Below, in pieces: positions 1 through 7,583 of a DNA stretch of 21,654 bases (positions are counted from its first letter, which is position 1; the number at the start of each line of letters is the position of its first letter). The position numbers and the translations under genes were made by a program. The notes beneath the pieces were generated by a model. That model searched no databases and was not told where the DNA came from. It was given only the letters and a program-made list of their open reading frames with translations. Source of the stretch: JBEINZ01 sp040377825 (GTDB lineage Bacteria; Pseudomonadota; Alphaproteobacteria; Rhizobiales; Ancalomicrobiaceae); contig JBEINZ010000021.1 in the NCBI GenBank assembly GCA_040377825.1, positions 1 through 21,654 of the forward strand. The letters are read 5' to 3'.

Positions 1-483
1 GTCATGGATATCACCGTCCATGACGCGGACACTCTACGCTTCGTCCTCGGCGACGAGCCCATTGAGGTCTCGGCCATGGTGCAGCAGGGCGGGATGGGCG
101 CCGCTGGTATCGAAGACGGCGTGATGGGCATAATACGGTTCTCTTCCGGACTGCTGGCGCATTTCCACGATGCCTTCACCGTGCGTTACGGCAACACCGG
201 TTTCGAGGTGCACGGCACGGAAGGTTCGCTGATCGGCACGAATTGCATGACGCAAAGGCCGGTTGGCGAGGTCGTGCTGCGCACGGCGGCGGGCGAGGAA
301 CGGCTCGCGACCGATCCGGCCAATCTCTACGAGCGCTCGGTCGGGGCATTTCGCGACGCGATCGCGGGGCGCGGCCAGCCGGCAGCCACGGGCGAGGACG
401 GGGTGCGATCGATGGCGCTGGCGCTCGCGGCGCTGAAGGCTGCCGAAACCGGCCGCTCGGTTACGGTCGAACCCGGCCTTTAA
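1..483 (+). CDS. Gfo/Idh/MocA family oxidoreductase, C-terminal part (5' end outside window)
   Basis: The reading frame is open from the first base and ends at TAA 481-483, so only the last 160 codons or so are present. The segment begins VMDITVHDADTLRFVLGD, which matches the hallmark of this family where the C-terminal alpha/beta domain starts (D-x-x-x-H-D-x-D-x-x-R). It continues through the usual sheet segments (IRFSSGLLAHFHDAF, then FEVHGTEGSL) to the final helix with ALAALKAAETGRSVTV. Enzymes of this family are cytoplasmic NAD(P)-dependent dehydrogenases acting on sugars, cyclitols or their derivatives. The ATG at 4 is internal, not the start, because the Rossmann domain must lie to the left. 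It is 31 bp upstream of the CoA-transferase gene and a second family member lies at 9883, so it probably belongs to the same catabolic cluster. Substrate unknown. Confidence 0.87.
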   Translation, partial: VMDITVHDADTLRFVLGDEPIEVSAMVQQGGMGAAGIEDGVMGIIRFSSGLLAHFHDAFTVRYGNTGFEVHGTEGSLIGTNCMTQRPVGEVVLRTAAGEERLATDPANLYERSVGAFRDAIAGRGQPAATGEDGVRSMALALAALKAAETGRSVTVEPGL

Positions 484-514
484 ACCCAGCGTCGACAGCA
501 GAGAACCCATTTTC

Positions 515-2104
515 ATGGCATTCCCAAAGATTATGACTGCCGAGGAAGCCGCCGCGCTGATCCCTGACGGCGCGACCGTAACAGTCTCATCTTCATCAGG
601 GCTCGGCTGCCCGGACGCGGTGCTGGCAGCGATAGGCCGCCGGTTCGACGCATCCGGTCAGCCGCGCGGGCTTACAACATTGCACCCGATCGCCGCTGGC
701 GACATGTGGGGCATTAAGGGCATCGACCACATCGCCAAGGACGGATGTCTGGCGAGGGTGCTCGCGGGATCCTATCCGTCTGGGCCGTCCGCCTCAGAAC
801 CACCGCTCATCTGGCAGATGATCTCGAGCGACCGCATACCGGCCTACAATGTCCCCTCGGGTATCATGTTCGACATGCACCGCGAGGCGGCGGCCAAGCG
901 ACCGGGAGTCCTGACTAAGGTCGGCATGGATACGTTTGTCGATCCGCTTCGCGAAGGCTGCGCGATGAATTCACGCGCGGCCGGCGAACCGATCGTCAAG
1001 CGCGTCGAGTTCGCCAACGAAACTTGGCTATTCTTCCCGGCGATCGTACCGAATGTCGCGATCTTGCGCGCCACAACGGCCGACGAACGCGGCAATCTTT
1101 CCTTCGAGCACGAGGGCGCCTATCTGGGCCCACTCGATCAGGCGCTTGCCGTGCGCAACAATGGCGGGCTGGTCATTGCTCAAGTGAAGCGGATCGCTCA
1201 ATCTGGAACGTTGAAGCCGCACGACGTCATGGTGCCCGGCATTCTCGTCGACGCGATCGTGGTCGCGCCCGACCAAATGCAGACGACGCAGACCGTGTAC
1301 GAGCCAGCAATTTCCGGCGAGGTGTTTCGTCCGCTCTCCTCATTCGAGCTGCCCGAGTTTGGGATCTCCAAGGTCATCGCGCGGCGGGTCGCGCAACTGC
1401 TGTCCTATGGCGACGCGGTCAATATCGGCTTCGGCATCTCGGCCAATGTACCACGAATCCTGATCGAGGAAGGCCGTCACGGCGCGGTCACCTGGGTCAT
1501 CGAGCAGGGTGCAGTCGGCGGCGTGCCGCTTCTTGATTTCCAGTTCGGATGCGCATCGAACGCGGAAGCCGTGGTGCCCTCGCCGTATCAGTTCACCTAT
1601 TTCCAAGGCGGCGGATTCGACGCGTCGCTCCTCTCCTTCCTTCAAATTGACCGGCACGGCTCCGTTAACGTCTCCAAGCTAGGCATCCGCCCCCATGTAA
1701 CGGCGGGCGCCGGCGGATTCGTCGACATCACGGCACGCGCGCGCAAGATCGTCTTCTCGGGCTTCTTTACCGCCGGCGCGGCGCTCGATGTCGTCGACGG
1801 CCGGCTGAAGATCATGAAGGAAGGCAAGATCAAGAAGCTGGTCGACCAAGTCGAGCATGTTTCCTTCTCCGGTGCTCGCGCGGTGCAACAGGGACAAGAC
1901 ATCACATACGTCACCGAACGCTGCGTCTTGAAGCTGACGCCGGAAGGCATTGTCGTCAGCGAGATTGCGCCGGGCGCTGATCTCGAGCGCGATATCCTCG
2001 CGCAAGCGACCTTCCCGCTGATCGTGAAGACCTCGCCGAAATTGATGGATGCGGCTTTGTTTCGACCCGGCCTCATCGGCCTCGACATCGGGGGGGCGAC
2101 ATGA
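515..2104 (+). CDS. Family I CoA-transferase (acetyl/propionyl or 3-oxoacid type, fused subunits)
   Basis: This 529-residue protein has the length and layout of single-chain family I CoA-transferases such as E. coli YdiF and propionate CoA-transferase, in which the alpha and beta subunits are fused. The N-terminal half starts with TAEEAAALIPDGATVTVSS (a typical subunit A opening). The C-terminal half carries VIEQGAVGGVP, where Glu330 aligns with the catalytic glutamate that forms the glutamyl-CoA thioester (E-x-G-x-x-GG). The reaction is movement of CoA from one acyl-CoA to a free acid in the cytoplasm; the actual acids are not evident. The start at 515 is taken because homologs begin a few residues before this TAEEAA segment; the upstream ribosome site (AGAGAA near 502) is weak. 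The stop overlaps the next start by 4 bp (ATGA), so it is translationally coupled to the enoyl-CoA hydratase. Confidence 0.88.
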   Translation: MAFPKIMTAEEAAALIPDGATVTVSSSSGLGCPDAVLAAIGRRFDASGQPRGLTTLHPIAAGDMWGIKGIDHIAKDGCLARVLAGSYPSGPSASEPPLIWQMISSDRIPAYNVPSGIMFDMHREAAAKRPGVLTKVGMDTFVDPLREGCAMNSRAAGEPIVKRVEFANETWLFFPAIVPNVAILRATTADERGNLSFEHEGAYLGPLDQALAVRNNGGLVIAQVKRIAQSGTLKPHDVMVPGILVDAIVVAPDQMQTTQTVYEPAISGEVFRPLSSFELPEFGISKVIARRVAQLLSYGDAVNIGFGISANVPRILIEEGRHGAVTWVIEQGAVGGVPLLDFQFGCASNAEAVVPSPYQFTYFQGGGFDASLLSFLQIDRHGSVNVSKLGIRPHVTAGAGGFVDITARARKIVFSGFFTAGAALDVVDGRLKIMKEGKIKKLVDQVEHVSFSGARAVQQGQDITYVTERCVLKLTPEGIVVSEIAPGADLERDILAQATFPLIVKTSPKLMDAALFRPGLIGLDIGGAT

Positions 2105-2892
2105 GCGACCTGAGTTGGGCCGAAGGAACCATTCGTCTCGCATTGAATGGTCACGTCGCGACGATCACCCTGTCGAGGCCTGACAAGTTGAATGCGCTCG
2201 ACCAAGCCATGATCGCAGCGCTTTGCGAGGCGGCGGCCACGATCGATGCCAACGCGGATGTGAGGGCCGCGTTAATTCACGGAGAAGGGCGCGCCTTTTC
2301 TGCGGGCGGCGACATCGAAGCCTGGGGGAAACTTCCACCAATCGAGATGTGGCGGACATGGACACGCGCCGGACATCGCGCATTCGACGTCCTTGCCAGG
2401 CTCCGCGTCCCGCTGATCGCGGTTTTGTCGGGGCACGCGCTCGGCGGTGGGCTGGAACTGGCGGGAACCGCCGATTTTCGCATCGGCGAGCCTCAGGCCA
2501 AAATTGGCCTGCCGGAAACCGGTATCGCGATGGTTCCGGGTTGGTCGGGCACTCAGCGGCTGGTGAAGCGGTTCGGCTCCAGTGTCGTGAAGCGCCTTGT
2601 GCTGACCGGTGAACTCGTATCGGGAGAAAGGGCGCTGGCCCTGGGACTTTTGGACGAACTCGTGCCAACGGGAGACGCGATGAAGCATGCACGGAACCTT
2701 GCAGACCGGATCGCGGGACGCGGACCGGTCGCTGTCGCGATCGCCAAGCAACTGATCAATGCCACCGATGGCGAGGAACCGGAAGCGGTGTTCGAGGGTC
2801 TGGCAGGTGCGCTCGCCTCATATTCGGAGGATGGACGACAGGGCGTCGCGAGCTTTCGGGAAAAGCGGCGAGCCCACTTCAACAACCGCTGA
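2101..2892 (+). CDS. Enoyl-CoA hydratase/isomerase (crotonase family)
   Basis: This 263-residue protein is a normal-length crotonase. It has the oxyanion-hole segment GRAFSAGGDIEAW (Ala68-Gly69-Gly70-Asp71) and the second hallmark GHALGGGLELA. Glu119 and Glu139 (in LPETGIAMVPG) are 20 residues apart, matching the two catalytic glutamates of true hydratases, so hydration of a 2-enoyl-CoA is a better guess than isomerase activity alone. The C-terminal helices (ALASYSEDGRQGVASFREKRRAHF) are typical and complete. It starts inside the stop of the CoA-transferase (ATGA), so the two form a CoA-activation plus hydration pair. Followed by a 129-bp gap before the transporter genes. Which enoyl-CoA is used is unknown. 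Confidence 0.92.
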   Translation: MSDLSWAEGTIRLALNGHVATITLSRPDKLNALDQAMIAALCEAAATIDANADVRAALIHGEGRAFSAGGDIEAWGKLPPIEMWRTWTRAGHRAFDVLARLRVPLIAVLSGHALGGGLELAGTADFRIGEPQAKIGLPETGIAMVPGWSGTQRLVKRFGSSVVKRLVLTGELVSGERALALGLLDELVPTGDAMKHARNLADRIAGRGPVAVAIAKQLINATDGEEPEAVFEGLAGALASYSEDGRQGVASFREKRRAHFNNR

Positions 2893-3021
2893 AGACGCAA
2901 TCGGCTGCAACGATCGATAGAGGAGTCGATCCTGTTACTCGCGCCGCGGTCAGTACGGCGGCGGATAACCGCCAATGAAACGCCGCCGGTCGACACCGGC
3001 ACAAACGGGAGGAATACGCTT
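2893..3021 (+). promoter_or_regulatory. Leader of the ABC transporter genes, with stem-loops and strong RBS
   Basis: This 129-bp gap holds three possible stems: GATCGA/TCGATC (2912-2917 with 2926-2931), GGCGGCG/CGCCGCC spanning about 2958-2987, and GCCGGT-CGAC-ACCGGC (2985-3000). None is followed by a T run, so they are not convincing terminators. A strong ribosome site GGGAGGAA (3007-3014) sits 7 nt before the ATG at 3022. I do not see a clear sigma70 promoter; a promoter or mRNA processing site here would fit high expression of the binding protein but is inference. Confidence 0.4.
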
Positions 3022-4284
3022 ATGAACACCAAGACCAAATCGATTGCCGGCGTGGTGCTCGCCGCCACCGTGGCGATGTCTGGCCTGGCTCAAGCGCAGG
3101 TCAAGGAAGTGCAGATGCTGCATTGGTGGACCTCGGGCGGCGAAGCGGCCGCGCTGAACGTCCTGAAGCAGGATCTTTCCAAGGAAGGCTTCGGCTGGAA
3201 GGACGTTCCGGTCGCGGGCGGCGGCGGCGACGCCGCGATGACCGCGTTGAAGGCTATGGTTGCCGCCGGCAATTATCCGACCGCCTCGCAGATGCTCGGC
3301 TACACGGTGCTCGACTATGCCGCAGCTGGCGTCATGGGCGATCTTAACGAGACCGCCAAGAAAGAAGGCTGGGACAAGGCCGTTCCCGCCGCGCTTCAGA
3401 AGTTCGCGGTCTATAACGGCAAGTGGGTCGCCGCTCCGGTCAACGTCCACTCGGTCAACTGGCTTTGGATCAACAAGGCCGTCATGGACAAGATTGGCGG
3501 GACCGAGCCGAAGACCTTCGACGAGCTGATCGCGCTTCTCGATAAGGCCAAGAAGGCAGGCGTCATCCCGCTCGCGCTCGGTGGCCAGAGCTGGCAGGAA
3601 GCGACCATGTTCGACAGCGTCGTGCTTTCAACGGGCGGCGCCGAGTTCTACAAGAAAGCCTTCAACGATCTCGATCCGGCGGCGCTGAAGTCGCCGACGA
3701 TGAAGCGGGCCTTCGACAATCTCGCCAAGCTCAAGGCCTATGTCGACCCGAACTACTCGGGCCGCGACTGGAACCTGGCGACCGCCATGGTGATCAAGGG
3801 CGATGCCCTGGTTCAGGTCATGGGCGATTGGGCCAAGGGCGAATTCGTCGCCGCCAAGAAGACGCCGGGCACGGATTTCCTTTGCTATCGCTTCCCCGGC
3901 ACCGACGGTACAGTGATCTACAACTCCGACATGTTCGGCATGTTCAACGTCCCGGCCGACCGCCGCGCCGCGCAGGCCGCGCTGGCTTCCGCAACGCTGT
4001 CCAAGACGTTCCAGTCCGCGTTCAACGTGGTCAAGGGTTCGGTCCCGGCCCGCACCGACGTGCCGGATACCGCCTTCGACGCTTGCGGCAAGAAGGGTAT
4101 CGCCGATCTGAAGGCGGCAAACGACAAGGGCACCCTGTTCGGCTCGCTCGCTCAGGGCTACGGTGCTCCTCCGGCAGTTGCGAACGCCTACAAGGACGTC
4201 GTGACCAAGTTCGTGCATGATCAGATCAAGACATCCGACGAGGCCGTGGTTCAACTCGTCAAGGCGATAGACGACGCAAAGTGA
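3022..4284 (+). CDS. Sugar ABC transporter, periplasmic binding protein (family 1; GtsA-like)
   Basis: This 420-residue protein starts with a signal peptide: basic MNTKTK, a hydrophobic core to about residue 22, and a signal peptidase I site after AQA (residue 25). The mature part opens with VQMLHWWTSGGEAAAL, the characteristic start of glucose/mannose-type binding proteins, followed by the glycine-rich VAGGGGDAAM. Length matches family 1 extracellular solute-binding proteins. Cys288 and Cys355 are candidates for a disulfide in the periplasm. It would deliver a sugar to the two permeases encoded next. The GtsA-like features suggest glucose, mannose or a related hexose derivative, but binding specificity cannot be deduced. 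A strong GGGAGGAA ribosome site and the long structured gap after the gene fit the excess of binding protein over permease usual in such systems. Confidence 0.93.
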   Translation: MNTKTKSIAGVVLAATVAMSGLAQAQVKEVQMLHWWTSGGEAAALNVLKQDLSKEGFGWKDVPVAGGGGDAAMTALKAMVAAGNYPTASQMLGYTVLDYAAAGVMGDLNETAKKEGWDKAVPAALQKFAVYNGKWVAAPVNVHSVNWLWINKAVMDKIGGTEPKTFDELIALLDKAKKAGVIPLALGGQSWQEATMFDSVVLSTGGAEFYKKAFNDLDPAALKSPTMKRAFDNLAKLKAYVDPNYSGRDWNLATAMVIKGDALVQVMGDWAKGEFVAAKKTPGTDFLCYRFPGTDGTVIYNSDMFGMFNVPADRRAAQAALASATLSKTFQSAFNVVKGSVPARTDVPDTAFDACGKKGIADLKAANDKGTLFGSLAQGYGAPPAVANAYKDVVTKFVHDQIKTSDEAVVQLVKAIDDAK

Positions 4285-4417
4285 GGCCGCGCGCCTTGCG
4301 TCCGCACCTGATCGGATCAACGATATCCGTCCAGATTGCGAAATAGGCGCATCCTTTGGCAAGCCGCCCGGGTTGTTCGGAAACGGACCTTATCCGCGCG
4401 CGGGGCCACCGACACCG

Positions 4418-4443
4418 GTCGGGGACCTTTAAGGGTCCCCGAC
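4418..4443 (+). repeat. Intercistronic stem-loop after the binding-protein gene
   Basis: A perfect 10-bp inverted repeat, GTCGGGGACC (4418-4427) and GGTCCCCGAC (4434-4443), is separated by 6 nt (TTTAAG). It lies in the 210-bp gap between the binding protein and the first permease. There is no following T run, so it is unlikely to be an intrinsic terminator; mRNA 3' end protection of the binding-protein message is the usual role of such hairpins. A competing 5-bp stem CCGAC-ACCG-GTCGG (4409-4422) shares its left arm. The rest of the gap (4285-4408) shows no feature I can support. Confidence 0.6.
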
Positions 4444-4451
4444 GATCTAAA

Positions 4452-4471
4452 CGGAGGCTTAGAGACCTCCG
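4452..4471 (+). repeat. Second short stem-loop before the permease gene
   Basis: CGGAGG (4452-4457) can pair with CCTCCG (4466-4471) across an 8-nt loop. It lies just after the larger hairpin at 4418-4443 and 23 nt before the GTG start of the permease. The arm CGGAGG resembles a ribosome site but is too far from the start; the working site is GGAGGA at 4485-4490. Possibly part of a control region that lowers permease expression relative to the binding protein. Confidence 0.4.
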
Positions 4472-4494
4472 CGAAAGTAAGATCGGAGGATGAC

Positions 4495-5454
4495 GTGACA
4501 ATCACGGCCACCAAGGACGCCGCGCCAGTCCGTGTGCGCGCGATGCCGCCGAGAGGCAGCTTTCGCGCGGGACTCCAAGACGCCTTGCCGAAGATTGTAC
4601 TCGCGCCGAGCTTCGCGGCCGTGCTGATCTTCGTCTACGGTTTCATTCTCTGGACGATTTATCTGTCGTTCACGAACTCGAAGACCTTCCCGTCCTATAT
4701 CCTGACCGATGCGCGCGCCTACCAAAGACTGTGGCGCTGGACGTTCGAAAGCGACCCGCCGTCGAGCTGGTACACCTCGATCACCAATCTGTGGACCTTC
4801 AGCATCCTCTATATCGGAATCTGCCTAGCGCTCGGGCTCCTAATTGCAATCCTGCTCGATCAGAAAATCCGCGGCGAAGGTGTCTTGCGCCCGATCTATC
4901 TATATCCGATGGCGTTGTCTTTTATCGTCACCGGCGTTGCCTGGAAGTGGTTCCTCGATCCCGGTCTCGGCCTCGAGCAAACGCTGCATCAATGGGGCTG
5001 GACGAGCTTCCACTTCGACTGGATCAAGAATAAGGATCGCGTCATCTACACGGTCGTGATCGCCGGCGTCTGGCAGGCATCCGGCTTCGTCATGGCGATG
5101 TTTCTTGCGGGCCTGCGCGGGATCGATGGAGAGATCTTGAAGGCGGCCCAAATCGACGGGGCGACGACGTGGCAGTTATACCGGCGTATTGTGATACCGC
5201 TACTGCGCCCGGTTTTCCTGTCCGCTTTCATTGTGCTCGCGCACATGTCGATCAAGTCCTATGACCTCGTGGTGGCCCTCACATCCGGCGGCCCCGGCGG
5301 ATCGGCCTGGCTGCCGTCCAATTTCATGTACGAATACACCTTCAAACGGAATGAAATGGCCGTGGGCTCGGCGAGCGCCGTGATCATGCTCATGACGATC
5401 ACCGCCATCATCGTTCCCTATCTTTACTCCGAACTGCGGGAGAAGAACCAATGA
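4495..5454 (+). CDS. Sugar ABC transporter permease 1 (MalF/GtsB type)
   Basis: Inner-membrane subunit with about six predicted helices; the first runs from about residue 34 (IVLAPSFAAVLIFVYGF). The cytoplasmic EAA coupling loop EILKAAQIDGATTW begins at Glu213 and contacts the ATPase. The stretches LYPMALSFIVTGVAWKW and VIAGVWQASGFVMAMFL closely resemble GtsB-type glucose permeases. I chose the GTG at 4495, giving 319 residues, because GGAGGA (4485-4490) is correctly spaced; a longer frame from TTG 4336 would run through two hairpins and add an unlikely Arg-rich tail. The stop overlaps the next start by 4 bp (ATGA), so both permeases should be made in equal amounts. Confidence 0.92.
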   Translation: MTITATKDAAPVRVRAMPPRGSFRAGLQDALPKIVLAPSFAAVLIFVYGFILWTIYLSFTNSKTFPSYILTDARAYQRLWRWTFESDPPSSWYTSITNLWTFSILYIGICLALGLLIAILLDQKIRGEGVLRPIYLYPMALSFIVTGVAWKWFLDPGLGLEQTLHQWGWTSFHFDWIKNKDRVIYTVVIAGVWQASGFVMAMFLAGLRGIDGEILKAAQIDGATTWQLYRRIVIPLLRPVFLSAFIVLAHMSIKSYDLVVALTSGGPGGSAWLPSNFMYEYTFKRNEMAVGSASAVIMLMTITAIIVPYLYSELREKNQ

Positions 5455-6410
5455 CGACCGCGGTACCGACATCGATGTCCGCGGCAGGGCGGGCTGCCTC
5501 GAACGGCACCGGTTGGGCGGTCACAAGCCGGGTCGTGATCTACGGCCTGCTGATCTTTTTCGCACTCGTCTATTTAATCCCACTATTCGTGATGCTGGTC
5601 ACTTCGTTCAAGACGATGGACGAGATCCAGAACGGCAACATGCTCTCACTGCCAAAGGATCCGACGTTCGACCCGTGGGTGCGCGCATGGGGCGAAACCT
5701 GCGTCGGGCTGACATGCGCCGGGATCAAGGGATATTTCTGGAACTCCATCAAGATGGTCGTCCCGGCCGTCGCGATCTCCACGATGCTCGGGGCGCTCAA
5801 CGGCTATGTGCTGACCAAATGGCGCTTTCGGGGCCATAAGGTCGTCTTCGGCCTCATGCTTTTCGCCTGCTTCATTCCCTTCCAATCGGTGCTCCTGCCG
5901 ATGGCCACGATCCTGGGAGCCCTCGGCCGCTTCGGCAACACGCTCCAAGATCTCGTCGGCTTCTCCTTCGGTTTTGGAAATCCGACCGTGAACCTCGTGT
6001 TTGTGCATGTCGTGTATGGGCTCGGCTTTACCACGCTTTTCTTCCGGAATTACTATGAGGCCTTTCCGACCGAGCTGGTACGCGCCGCGCAGATGGATGG
6101 CGCGAACTTCTTCCAGATCTTCTGGCGAATCCTGCTGCCGAGTTCAACGCCGATTATCGTCGTGACCGTGATCTACCAGTTCACCAACATCTGGAACGAC
6201 TTCCTCTTCGCGTCGGCCTATGCGGGCTCAGGCGATGTCATGCCGATGACGGTGGCACTGAACAACGTCGTGAATACGTCCACCGGCGTGGTCGAATACA
6301 ACGTCAACATGGCCGCGGCGATGATCGCGGCGCTACCGACATTGCTCGTCTACGTCCTCGCCGGACGATACTTCGTGCGCGGACTGATGGCGGGCGCGGT
6401 CAAGGGATGA
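5451..6410 (+). CDS. Sugar ABC transporter permease 2 (MalG/GtsC type)
   Basis: 319-residue inner-membrane protein, partner of the preceding permease. The first helix is at about residues 28-50, after a short polar N-terminus. The EAA loop ELVRAAQMDGANFFQIFWR begins at Glu208. A loop with WGETCVGLTCAGIKGYF between the first helices, followed by NSIKMVVPAVAISTM, is characteristic of the GtsC-like branch rather than MalG itself. Start ATG overlaps the stop of permease 1 by 4 bp. A 60-bp gap with a stem-loop separates it from the ATPase gene. Confidence 0.93.
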   Translation: MTTAVPTSMSAAGRAASNGTGWAVTSRVVIYGLLIFFALVYLIPLFVMLVTSFKTMDEIQNGNMLSLPKDPTFDPWVRAWGETCVGLTCAGIKGYFWNSIKMVVPAVAISTMLGALNGYVLTKWRFRGHKVVFGLMLFACFIPFQSVLLPMATILGALGRFGNTLQDLVGFSFGFGNPTVNLVFVHVVYGLGFTTLFFRNYYEAFPTELVRAAQMDGANFFQIFWRILLPSSTPIIVVTVIYQFTNIWNDFLFASAYAGSGDVMPMTVALNNVVNTSTGVVEYNVNMAAAMIAALPTLLVYVLAGRYFVRGLMAGAVKG

Positions 6411-6444
6411 TCCACCAGCCATCGAATCGGCGAGCGCTGGTGGA
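6411..6444 (+). repeat. Stem-loop between permease 2 and ATPase genes
   Basis: TCCACCAGC (6411-6419) pairs perfectly over 9 bp with GCTGGTGGA (6436-6444), loop of 16 nt. It begins at the very base after the permease stop codon. No T run follows, and the ATPase start is 26 nt downstream, so a terminator is unlikely. It may stabilise the upstream message or slow read-through; this is inference. Confidence 0.5.
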
Positions 6445-6470
6445 CACAGAAGATAGACAGGGGTTTGCCT

Positions 6471-7583
6471 ATGGCCTTCCTGGAATTGCTCGGCCTCAAG
6501 AAGCGCTTCGGCGCCGTCGAGATCCTCAAGGGGATCGACATCACGCTCGACAAGGGTGGGTTCCTTGTGCTGGTCGGTCCATCCGGCTGCGGCAAGTCGA
6601 CCCTGCTCAACACAATCGCCGGGCTTGAGACGATTAGCGAAGGCGAGATCCGCATCGACAGCCAGGCGGTCAACAACCTGCATCCGTCCAAGCGCGATAT
6701 TGCGATGGTGTTTCAGTCCTACGCGCTCTATCCGAACATGACTGTCGCCGAAAACATCGGGTTCGCGCTTGAAATGCGGGGCATTGCCAAAGCCGACCGC
6801 GAAAAGGCGATCGCCGGCGTCGCGAAGACCTTGCAGATCGGCCATCTCTTGACCCGCAAGCCGAGCCAGCTTTCGGGCGGTCAGCGCCAGCGCGTTGCCA
6901 TGGGCCGCGCCCTGGTGCGCAACCCGCGCGTATTCCTTTTCGACGAACCGCTCTCCAACCTTGATGCCAAGTTGCGCGTTGATATGCGCACCGAAATCAA
7001 GCGGCTGCATCAGCAGACCGGAACGACGATCGTCTACGTCACCCACGACCAGATCGAGGCGATGACGCTCGCGACCAAGATCGCGGTTTTGAAGGAAGGC
7101 GAAGTTCAACAGATCGGTACGCCGGCGGAGATCTACAACCGCCCGTCCAACCTCTTCGTCGCGGATTTCATGGGCTCGCCCGCGATGAACCTGATTGAGG
7201 GCGTGATCGCGACCTGTGATTCCGGCCCTTTCCTCGCGCTTTCGCGAGGCAGCGACAGCGAGATCCGGCTGCCGGTGCCCCATTCGGTCGCGCTGGGAGA
7301 AGCCGGCATCGGACGGAAGGTCATCCTCGGCATCCGGCCGGAAGCCATAACCGACCGTGACGGCGCGGATCGGAATTCGACCGCGGTGGCGATCGTGGAC
7401 GCGCAGGTCGACGTGGTCGAGCCCGCAGGTTCCGATACGTTCGTCGTCACCAACATCGCGGGCAAGGAAGTCGTTTCCCGCATGCGTGCCGATGTCGAGA
7501 TTCGGGCCCATACACGAATGCCCTTTGCCTTCAATCTCGACAAGGCAGTGTTGTTCGACCCTGAAAGCGGCCGGCGGATCTAA
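6471..7583 (+). CDS. Sugar ABC transporter ATP-binding protein (MalK/UgpC/GtsD family)
   Basis: 370-residue cytoplasmic ATPase that drives the importer. Walker A GPSGCGKST at residues 36-44, signature LSGGQRQR at 134-141, Walker B FLFDEP with Asp158-Glu159, and switch His192 in VTHD are all intact. After the nucleotide domain (to about residue 235, with FMGSPAMNL) comes a C-terminal TOBE-type regulatory domain with ILGIRPEAI, as in MalK/UgpC proteins. I place the start at ATG 6471, preceded by ACAGGGG; the in-frame TTG two codons earlier is less likely. The stop TAA overlaps the next ATG by one base (TAATG), tying transport to the first GMC dehydrogenase, which supports that enzyme acting on the imported compound. 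Confidence 0.95.
   Translation: MAFLELLGLKKRFGAVEILKGIDITLDKGGFLVLVGPSGCGKSTLLNTIAGLETISEGEIRIDSQAVNNLHPSKRDIAMVFQSYALYPNMTVAENIGFALEMRGIAKADREKAIAGVAKTLQIGHLLTRKPSQLSGGQRQRVAMGRALVRNPRVFLFDEPLSNLDAKLRVDMRTEIKRLHQQTGTTIVYVTHDQIEAMTLATKIAVLKEGEVQQIGTPAEIYNRPSNLFVADFMGSPAMNLIEGVIATCDSGPFLALSRGSDSEIRLPVPHSVALGEAGIGRKVILGIRPEAITDRDGADRNSTAVAIVDAQVDVVEPAGSDTFVVTNIAGKEVVSRMRADVEIRAHTRMPFAFNLDKAVLFDPESGRRI

Noticed and set aside
2912..2931. GATCGA/TCGATC stem as a terminator after the enoyl-CoA hydratase
   Set aside because: Only 6 bp, and the following bases (CTGTTACTC) are not a T run.
4336..4494. Longer start (TTG 4336) for permease 1
   Set aside because: It would translate through two hairpins, has no ribosome site, and adds residues not found in permeases; GTG 4495 has GGAGGA in place.
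6333..7511. 392-residue open frame on the - strand opposite the ATPase gene
   Set aside because: It is an antisense shadow in a GC-rich gene with intact Walker A, signature and Walker B motifs on the + strand; its translation resembles no family.
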